From contig NZ_JAKUCN010000004.1 of NCBI RefSeq assembly GCF_022808595.1, positions 186,001-250,000 of the forward strand: a stretch of DNA of 64,000 bases, given 5' to 3'. Positions 58,594 through 64,000 of the stretch are shown here, in pieces. Each line of letters begins with the position of its first letter. Position 1 is the first letter of the stretch. The notes beneath the pieces were generated by a model. It ran no database searches, was not told the origin of the DNA, and was given only the letters and a program-made list of their open reading frames with translations. The position numbers were made by a program, and so were the translations under genes. The DNA comes from Microvirga solisilvae. Lineage in GTDB: Bacteria > Pseudomonadota > Alphaproteobacteria > Rhizobiales > Beijerinckiaceae.

Positions 58594-59711
58594 ACAATCA
58601 GCCTCTCGTTCTTCTTACCGCAGGCGGCACCGGCGGCCATCTCTTTCCGGCCGAAGCACTTGCCAACGTCCTGAAAGCCTCCGGCTGCCGCGTGGTGCTC
58701 GCCACCGACAAGCGCGCCAATGCCTATGCGGGTTCGTTCCCGGCGGACGAGATCATCGAGATTCCTTCCGCGACACCCTCGGGCCGCTCGATCCCGAAGA
58801 TGGCGAAGGCCGCGTTGCTGCTCGCGCAGGGCACACTGAAGGCGACAAGCGTGATCCGCAAACTCAAACCCGATGCGATCGTGGGCTTCGGCGGTTATCC
58901 CACCGTGCCGCCTGTCATCGCCGCATCGCTCTTGAGCGTGCCGACGGTGATCCATGAGGCCAACGGCGTAATGGGACGCGCGAACAAACTGCTCGCGCGT
59001 CGCGCCTCGCTCATCGCCACCGGCTTTGCCGACATCAAAGGCGTTCCCGCAGGCGTGCGGGGTCAGGTAATCCAGACTGGCAATCCGATCCGCCCGGCGG
59101 TTCTCGACGCGGCGAAGCAGGTTTATTCTCCGCTTGCGCCGAACGGCACAATGCGCCTTCTCGTCGTCGGCGGAAGCCAGGGCGCGCGGGTGATGAGCGA
59201 TGTGGTACCGCCCGCCATCGAATTGCTGCCGCAGGAAATTCGCTCGCGCCTGTCCATCACCCAGCAGGCGAGGGGAGAGGATCTGGAGCGCGTGCGTGAG
59301 CATTACTCACGTCTCGGCGTCGGGTTCGAGGCCGAGCCCTTCTTCAAGGATCTGCCGAAGCGCTTGGGCGATGCCCACCTCGTCATCTCCCGTTCCGGCG
59401 CCTCCACGGTCGCAGAGCTGGCGGTGATCGGCCGTCCCTCGATCCTCGTGCCTCTGCCGGGTTCGCTCGATCAGGACCAGGCCGCCAACGCCAAAACCCT
59501 TGGGGACCTTGGCGCTGCCATCGTTCTCCCACAATCTCAGTTCACCCCAGAGCGTCTGGCTGGCGAAATTTCTTCCTATTTCGATGCGCCCGACCGCTTG
59601 ACCAAAGCCGCTGCCGCCGCACATAGCGCCAGCATCACGGATGCGGCCGAGCGTTTGGCTCACGCCGTCCTCAACCTGATACCTTCTAACAAGAACGGAA
59701 TGCCGTCATGA
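58590..59711 (+). CDS. murG: UDP-GlcNAc:lipid I N-acetylglucosaminyltransferase
   Basis: Makes lipid II on the inner face of the membrane. 373 residues from TTG 58590, which overlaps the ftsW stop and has AGGA nine bases before; TTG 58581 is too close to that site. GT28 motifs: [51 protein letters not shown] and [24 protein letters not shown]. Overlaps murC by four bases. Confidence 0.95.
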   Translation: MNNQPLVLLTAGGTGGHLFPAEALANVLKASGCRVVLATDKRANAYAGSFPADEIIEIPSATPSGRSIPKMAKAALLLAQGTLKATSVIRKLKPDAIVGFGGYPTVPPVIAASLLSVPTVIHEANGVMGRANKLLARRASLIATGFADIKGVPAGVRGQVIQTGNPIRPAVLDAAKQVYSPLAPNGTMRLLVVGGSQGARVMSDVVPPAIELLPQEIRSRLSITQQARGEDLERVREHYSRLGVGFEAEPFFKDLPKRLGDAHLVISRSGASTVAELAVIGRPSILVPLPGSLDQDQAANAKTLGDLGAAIVLPQSQFTPERLAGEISSYFDAPDRLTKAAAAAHSASITDAAERLAHAVLNLIPSNKNGMPS

Positions 59712-61123
59712 AACTGCCGCCGAAGCTAGGTCCCATTCACTTCATCGGTATCGGCGGCATTGGCATGTCGGGCATCGCCGAGGTCATGCACAATCTGGGC
59801 TACACGGTTCAGGGCTCCGACGCCGCCGACAATTACAACGTCAAGCGCCTCGAAGAGAAGGGCATCAAGACCTTCATCGGCCACAAGGCCGAGAATGTGG
59901 AGAATGCCGAGATCGTCGTAGTCTCCACCGCGATCAAGCGCGACAACCCGGAGCTGATCGTGGCGCGCGAAAGGCGCCTGCCAGTGGTGCGCCGCGCGGA
60001 AATGCTCGCCGAGCTCATGCGCTTCAAGTCCTGCGTGGCGGTGGCCGGCACGCACGGCAAGACCACCACGACATCGCTCGTCGCGACGCTGCTCGACGCG
60101 GGCGGCCTCGATCCCACCGTCATCAACGGCGGCATCATCAATGCCTACGGCACCAACGCTCGCATGGGCGATGGCCAGTGGATGGTGGTGGAGGCGGATG
60201 AATCCGACGGCACCTTCCTGAAGCTTCCCGCTGACGTCGCCATCGTCACCAACATCGATGCCGAGCATCTCGATCATTTCGGCACGTTCGACGCGATCAA
60301 GGAAGCCTTCCATTCCTTCATCAACTCGATCCCGTTCTACGGCTTCGCAGTGATGTGCATCGATCACCCGACCGTGCAGGATCTCGTGGGCCATATCGAG
60401 GACCGTCGCATCATCACCTATGGCGAGAATCCGCAGGCTGATGTGCGCATCATGGATATCGATCCGCGCGGCGGTCAGACCAAGTTCCGCGTGATGATCC
60501 GCGACCGCCGCCCCGGTTTCCGTCTTGAACTCGAAGACCTCGTGCTGCCGATGCCCGGCGCGCACAACGCGCTCAATGCCACGGCCGCGATTGCCGTCGC
60601 GCATGAGCTCGGCGTCTCGCCCGACGCGATCCGCAAGGCGCTTTCCGGTTTCGGCGGCGTGAAGCGCCGCTTCACCCGCACGGGCGACTGGAACGGCGTC
60701 ACCGTGTTCGACGATTACGGCCACCATCCCATCGAGATCGCCGCCGTGCTGAAAGCCGCGCGTGCTTCGACGGATGGTCAAGTCATTGCCGTGGTGCAGC
60801 CGCACCGCTATTCGCGCCTGTCGTCGCTCTTCGATCAATTCTGCACCTGCTTCAACGATGCGGATTCCGTCATCGTTGCGCCGGTCTATGCAGCAGGCGA
60901 GCAGCCGATCCCTGGCGCCGACCGCGACGGTCTCGTGTCGGGCCTGAAGGCGCGCGGCCATCGCAACGTGATGGCGCTCGAAAAGTCGGAAGATCTCGCG
61001 GGTCTCATCAAGGGCGTTGCGAAGCCGGGCGATTACGTGATCTGCCTCGGCGCCGGCAACATCACGCAATGGGCTTATGCGCTGCCGGGCGAACTCGAGG
61101 CGCTTGGCGAGAAGGCGGCTTGA
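59708..61123 (+). CDS. murC: UDP-N-acetylmuramate:L-alanine ligase
   Basis: First amino-acid ligase of the stem, 471 residues. [22 protein letters not shown] at the N-terminus, ATP loop [15 protein letters not shown] near residue 115, [20 protein letters not shown] and [11 protein letters not shown]. Followed by a 118-bp dispersed repeat, the only such break in the cluster. Confidence 0.95.
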   Translation: MKLPPKLGPIHFIGIGGIGMSGIAEVMHNLGYTVQGSDAADNYNVKRLEEKGIKTFIGHKAENVENAEIVVVSTAIKRDNPELIVARERRLPVVRRAEMLAELMRFKSCVAVAGTHGKTTTTSLVATLLDAGGLDPTVINGGIINAYGTNARMGDGQWMVVEADESDGTFLKLPADVAIVTNIDAEHLDHFGTFDAIKEAFHSFINSIPFYGFAVMCIDHPTVQDLVGHIEDRRIITYGENPQADVRIMDIDPRGGQTKFRVMIRDRRPGFRLELEDLVLPMPGAHNALNATAAIAVAHELGVSPDAIRKALSGFGGVKRRFTRTGDWNGVTVFDDYGHHPIEIAAVLKAARASTDGQVIAVVQPHRYSRLSSLFDQFCTCFNDADSVIVAPVYAAGEQPIPGADRDGLVSGLKARGHRNVMALEKSEDLAGLIKGVAKPGDYVICLGAGNITQWAYALPGELEALGEKAA

Positions 61124-61148
61124 TAATTTGTGGCGCGGCCCAAGGTTT

Positions 61149-61266
61149 CCTCATCCTGAGGAGAGCGCATCGCGCTCGTCTCGAAGGACGAGGAAACCGC
61201 TTCCAGTGGGCTCTGGAGACGCCCTCGTCCTTCGAGACGCGAGCCATGCTCGCTCCTCAGGATGAG
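61149..61266. repeat. Dispersed palindromic repeat, copy 2, between murC and murB
   Basis: Starts CCTCATCCTGAGG (61149-61161) and ends CTCAGGATGAG (61256-61266); inside are GTCTCGAAGGACGAGG and CTCGTCCTTCGAGAC, matching the internal stem of the element at 14651-14756. Same family, slightly longer. It fills almost all of the 159-base gap and reaches to 17 bases before the murB start. Confidence 0.85.
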
Positions 61267-61282
61267 CGCTGTGGGGTTGTTG

Positions 61283-62203
61283 ATGTTTCCTGATCTTGTT
61301 CCGAGTCTTAAAGCCGCTATGCCGGAACTGCGCGGCAAGCTGGAGGCGAATGCGCCGACGGCGCCGCTGTCGTGGTTCCGTACGGGCGGCCCGGCGCAGG
61401 TGCTGTTCACGCCGGCCGATGCGAACGACCTCGCTTACTTCCTTCAGCGTCTCGACCGCAGCGTGCCGGTGCTCGTCGTGGGGCTTGGCTCCAACCTGCT
61501 CATCCGTGACGGCGGATGGGAGGGCGTGGTGATCCGCTTGGGCAAAGGCTTCTCGGACATGTCGGTCGAGCCAGGCCTGCGCGTTCGCGCGGGCGCTGGC
61601 GCTCCCGATGTGAAGGTGGCGCGCGCGGCGGCGGAAGCAGGCATTGCCGGTCTCTCGTTCTTGCGCGGCATTCCCGGCACCATCGGCGGCGCGCTGCGCA
61701 TGAATGGCGGCGCCTATGGCGGCGAGACGAAAGATGTGCTCGTCGAAGCCAAGGGTGTCACCCGTACCGGCGAATTCGTGTCCTTCACCAATGCGCAGAT
61801 GGGCTTCACCTATCGCCATTCCTCTGTACCGGACGATGTGATCTTCACCGAGGCTCTCTTCGAAGGCCGTCCCGGCAATCCGGAAGAGATCCTCGCCGAG
61901 ATGAACGCGATCACCGAAGCGCGCTCCTCCACCCAGCCAGTGAACACCCGCACGGGCGGCTCCACCTTCAAGAATCCGCCGGGCAAGAAGGCCTGGGAGC
62001 TGGTCGATGCCGCCGGATGCCGTGGCTTGCGGATCGGAGACGCGCAGGTCTCCGAGATGCATTGTAACTTCCTCATCAATCACGGTTCGGCCTCTGCCGC
62101 CGATATCGAGAATCTGGGTGAGGAAGTGCGTCGCCGGGTTCGCGAGATGTCGGGCGTGGAGCTCGAATGGGAAATCAAGCGCGTCGGCTTCGCCCGAGCC
62201 TAA
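61283..62203 (+). CDS. murB: UDP-N-acetylenolpyruvoylglucosamine reductase
   Basis: FAD enzyme making UDP-MurNAc. 306 residues from ATG 61283 ([18 protein letters not shown]). An in-frame ATG at 61262 lies within the repeat and would add seven residues; I do not favour it. Motifs: [54 protein letters not shown], and [21 protein letters not shown] with the catalytic serine-bearing loop. The ribosome site is weak (GGGG). Confidence 0.93.
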   Translation: MFPDLVPSLKAAMPELRGKLEANAPTAPLSWFRTGGPAQVLFTPADANDLAYFLQRLDRSVPVLVVGLGSNLLIRDGGWEGVVIRLGKGFSDMSVEPGLRVRAGAGAPDVKVARAAAEAGIAGLSFLRGIPGTIGGALRMNGGAYGGETKDVLVEAKGVTRTGEFVSFTNAQMGFTYRHSSVPDDVIFTEALFEGRPGNPEEILAEMNAITEARSSTQPVNTRTGGSTFKNPPGKKAWELVDAAGCRGLRIGDAQVSEMHCNFLINHGSASAADIENLGEEVRRRVREMSGVELEWEIKRVGFARA

Positions 62204-62224
62204 ACCCCGAATCACTTTGTTAAC

Positions 62225-62248
62225 GCCCGGCTGGTTCACTGGCCGGGC
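62225..62248 (+). other. Hairpin between murB and ddl
   Basis: GCCCGGC (62225-62231) and GCCGGGC (62242-62248) form a 7-bp GC stem in the 66-base gap. No T-run follows and ddl begins 21 bases later, so it is more likely a stabilising or attenuating structure than a full terminator. Confidence 0.45.
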
Positions 62249-62269
62249 TGCCATTCAAGGAGCCCTATC

Positions 62270-63193
62270 ATGGCCAAGCACGTTGCCGTTCTCTATGGCG
62301 GGTGGTCCTCGGAGCGCGAGGTGAGCCTGGCTTCGGGCCGCGCCTGCTGCAAGGCCTTGGAGGAGAGGGGCTACAAGGTCACCCCCATCGACGTTCAGCC
62401 CGATATTGCCACCGTTCTGCAGGCAACCGCGCCGGATGTGGTGTTCAATGCTCTTCACGGCCCGGTCGGCGAGGATGGCACCATCCAGGGTCTCCTGGAG
62501 ATCTTGAGGATTCCCTATACCCATTCCGGTGTGCTGGCTTCTGCGATCGCCATGCAGAAGGACAAGGCGAAGATCGTCATGGCCGCAGCCGGCGTTTCCG
62601 TGCCGAAGGGAATGGTTGTTAACAGAATGGAAGCGGCCAAAAGCCACGTGCTTCCTGCTCCCTATGTGGTGAAACCGATCAGCGAGGGCTCCTCGAAGGG
62701 TGTCATCATCGTCCGCGCGGACCGCTCCCATCCCCCTCAGGAACTCATGCGGGACGACTGGGCTTTCGGCGAGCAAGTCCTTGTAGAATCATATGTTGCG
62801 GGCCGCGAGCTCACCTGCGCGGTCATGGGCGACAGGGCCCTTGGGGTCATCGACATCCAGCCCGCCACCGGGGTCTTCTACGACTATGACGCAAAGTATG
62901 TGAAGGGCGGGTCCATTCACATCCTCCCGGCAGAAATTAAACCGAATATTTACCAAAAGGTCCAAGAGTTGGCGTTAACGGCGCATCAAGCGCTCGGCTG
63001 CAGGGGAATCAGCCGTGCCGACTTGCGGTACGACGACACCCCCGGGGGAACCGGGGAACTCGTGGTCCTAGAGGTCAACACGCAACCCGGCCTGACCGAG
63101 ACGAGCTTGGTGCCAGAATTGGCAGCCCATGCGGGCTATACGTTTGGCGAGCTTGTGCAATGGATGGTGGAGGACGCTACCTGCAACCGATGA
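62270..63193 (+). CDS. ddl: D-alanine:D-alanine ligase
   Basis: Supplies D-Ala-D-Ala for MurF. 307 residues, the DdlB type normal in dcw clusters. ATP-grasp features: VAVLYGGWSSEREVSLASG, NALHGPVGEDGTIQGLLE, YVVKPISEGSSKGV, RADLRYDD and VLEVNTQPGLTETSLVPE. AAGGAG stands nine bases before the ATG. Overlaps ftsQ (ATGA). Confidence 0.95.
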   Translation: MAKHVAVLYGGWSSEREVSLASGRACCKALEERGYKVTPIDVQPDIATVLQATAPDVVFNALHGPVGEDGTIQGLLEILRIPYTHSGVLASAIAMQKDKAKIVMAAAGVSVPKGMVVNRMEAAKSHVLPAPYVVKPISEGSSKGVIIVRADRSHPPQELMRDDWAFGEQVLVESYVAGRELTCAVMGDRALGVIDIQPATGVFYDYDAKYVKGGSIHILPAEIKPNIYQKVQELALTAHQALGCRGISRADLRYDDTPGGTGELVVLEVNTQPGLTETSLVPELAAHAGYTFGELVQWMVEDATCNR

Positions 63194-64000
63194 CGGCCTA
63201 CCCGGCCGGCGCCGTTGCTGCGCGTGCTGCCTCCCACAGGCAGCCCCGAATCAAAAAGTTCTTCGGCTCCTCGCGGAGCGTTCGTCGGCGCTCCGCCGGC
63301 GTCCCCCTCGAAAAGCGCATCCCGCGCTTCCTGGGCACCTGGCTCACCCTCGGCTTCTACACTGGCGTCGTGACGCTCGGTCTCTGGCAGGGTGGCCATC
63401 TCGACACCTTCATCCGCGATAACGGCCAGCCGCATCATGCGATTGCCCGCGCACTCGGCCTCGGCCTCGAGCGCGTGACGATCTCCGGCATTGCGCAGAT
63501 GCGCGAGGCGGAAGTGCTCGCCGCAGCCGGTCTCAACGGCAAGCAATCGCTGGCCTTCCTCGACGTGAACGATCTGCGTGAGCGCCTCGAGCATGTTCCG
63601 CTGATCGAGAGCGCCACCGTGCGCAAGCTCTATCCGAACGAGCTCGTGATCACGCTCACCGAGCGCCAGCCCTATGCGGTTTGGCAGAACAACGGCGAGC
63701 TTTTCATCATCGCAGCCGATGGCACCGTCATCGACCTCATGCAGGACGACCGCTTCACCAATCTGCCCTTCGTGGTGGGCGAGAGCGCCAATGTCCGCAG
63801 CAAGGAATATCTCGCGCTCCTCGATGCAGCTGGTCCGCTCAAGGGCCGCATCCGCGCCGGCACGCTCGTTTCCGGACGCCGCTGGACGCTCAAGATGGAC
63901 AACGGCATGGACGTGCGCCTGCCGGAGCAGGGCGCATCCGATGCGCTCGCCCGTCTCGTGAAGCTCGAGAACGAACAGAAGATTTTGGAAAAGGACGTGC
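63190..64000 (+). CDS. ftsQ: Cell division protein FtsQ (3' end cut by window)
   Basis: Bitopic divisome protein; 270 codons are visible before the window ends and no stop is reached. A basic cytoplasmic start (about 1-50, with RRRSAGVPLEKRIPRF), one membrane helix (about 52-72, TWLTLGFYTGVVTLGLW), a POTRA domain (LERVTISGIAQMREAEVL to ERQPYAVW) and the beginning of the FtsQ domain. The ATG overlaps the ddl stop. Presumably followed by ftsA and ftsZ outside the window. Confidence 0.92.
   Translation, partial: MTAYPAGAVAARAASHRQPRIKKFFGSSRSVRRRSAGVPLEKRIPRFLGTWLTLGFYTGVVTLGLWQGGHLDTFIRDNGQPHHAIARALGLGLERVTISGIAQMREAEVLAAAGLNGKQSLAFLDVNDLRERLEHVPLIESATVRKLYPNELVITLTERQPYAVWQNNGELFIIAADGTVIDLMQDDRFTNLPFVVGESANVRSKEYLALLDAAGPLKGRIRAGTLVSGRRWTLKMDNGMDVRLPEQGASDALARLVKLENEQKILEKDV

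Overview
The window is a continuous stretch of chromosome from a Gram-negative alphaproteobacterium, most probably a member of Hyphomicrobiales (Rhizobiales). The genus is not resolvable by reading alone; a Microvirga/Methylobacterium-like organism is my guess. Reasons: high G+C with strongly GC-ending codons, a MurE with the DNPR motif of meso-diaminopimelate ligases, a protocatechuate-type LIV-family transporter joined to pca genes as in rhizobia, and dispersed palindromic repeats beginning CCTCATCCTGAGG of a kind I recall from Rhizobiales genomes. Nearly all genes lie on the + strand in tightly packed operons with ATGA/TGATG/TTGA overlaps. I see no tRNA, CRISPR array, insertion sequence or prophage.

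Layout. 1-12.3 kb: aromatic catabolism. A five-gene ABC importer (binding protein cut by the window start) runs directly into pcaD-C-H-G-I-J-F-B, and pobA follows after a tiny minus-strand zinc-motif gene. Together these convert 4-hydroxybenzoate to protocatechuate, open the ring and deliver succinyl-CoA and acetyl-CoA. 12.4-18.3 kb: a PP2C-like protein, then a sugar ABC operon that includes nanE. 18.4-21.9 kb: msrPQ (a molybdoenzyme repair system) followed by modBC without modA. 22-30.4 kb: a peptide-use block (M29 aminopeptidase, fused double ATPase, binding protein, two permeases, M14-like peptidase). 30.5-33.6 kb: an erythromycin-esterase-like protein and ettA. 33.7-35.3 kb: a low-GC solitary Mrr-like restriction gene and a glyoxalase-fold protein, both minus strand. 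35.6-38 kb: amn and an EamA transporter.

38.1-44.5 kb: methionine and one-carbon block: an ArsR-methyltransferase fusion, metF, a small secreted protein of unknown function, and metH. metF carries an exact 83-bp tandem duplication that shifts its frame. 44.6-47.6 kb: amidase, TerB/DnaJ protein and a glycine-zipper lipoprotein on the minus strand, then a lytic transglycosylase. 47.6-64 kb: RNase P RNA and the dcw cluster mraZ-rsmH-ftsL-ftsI-murE-murF-mraY-murD-ftsW-murG-murC-murB-ddl-ftsQ (cut by the window end), with four MraZ-type boxes upstream and a dispersed repeat wedged between murC and murB.

Most of the window is ordinary core metabolism and I found no convincing wholly new system. 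The most arresting observations are the metF duplication, the ArsR-methyltransferase fusion with an AT-rich palindrome on its promoter, the modBC operon lacking modA behind a molybdoenzyme with a short upstream ORF, the peptide import/peptidase block, the reverse-oriented MraZ boxes, and the repeat family.
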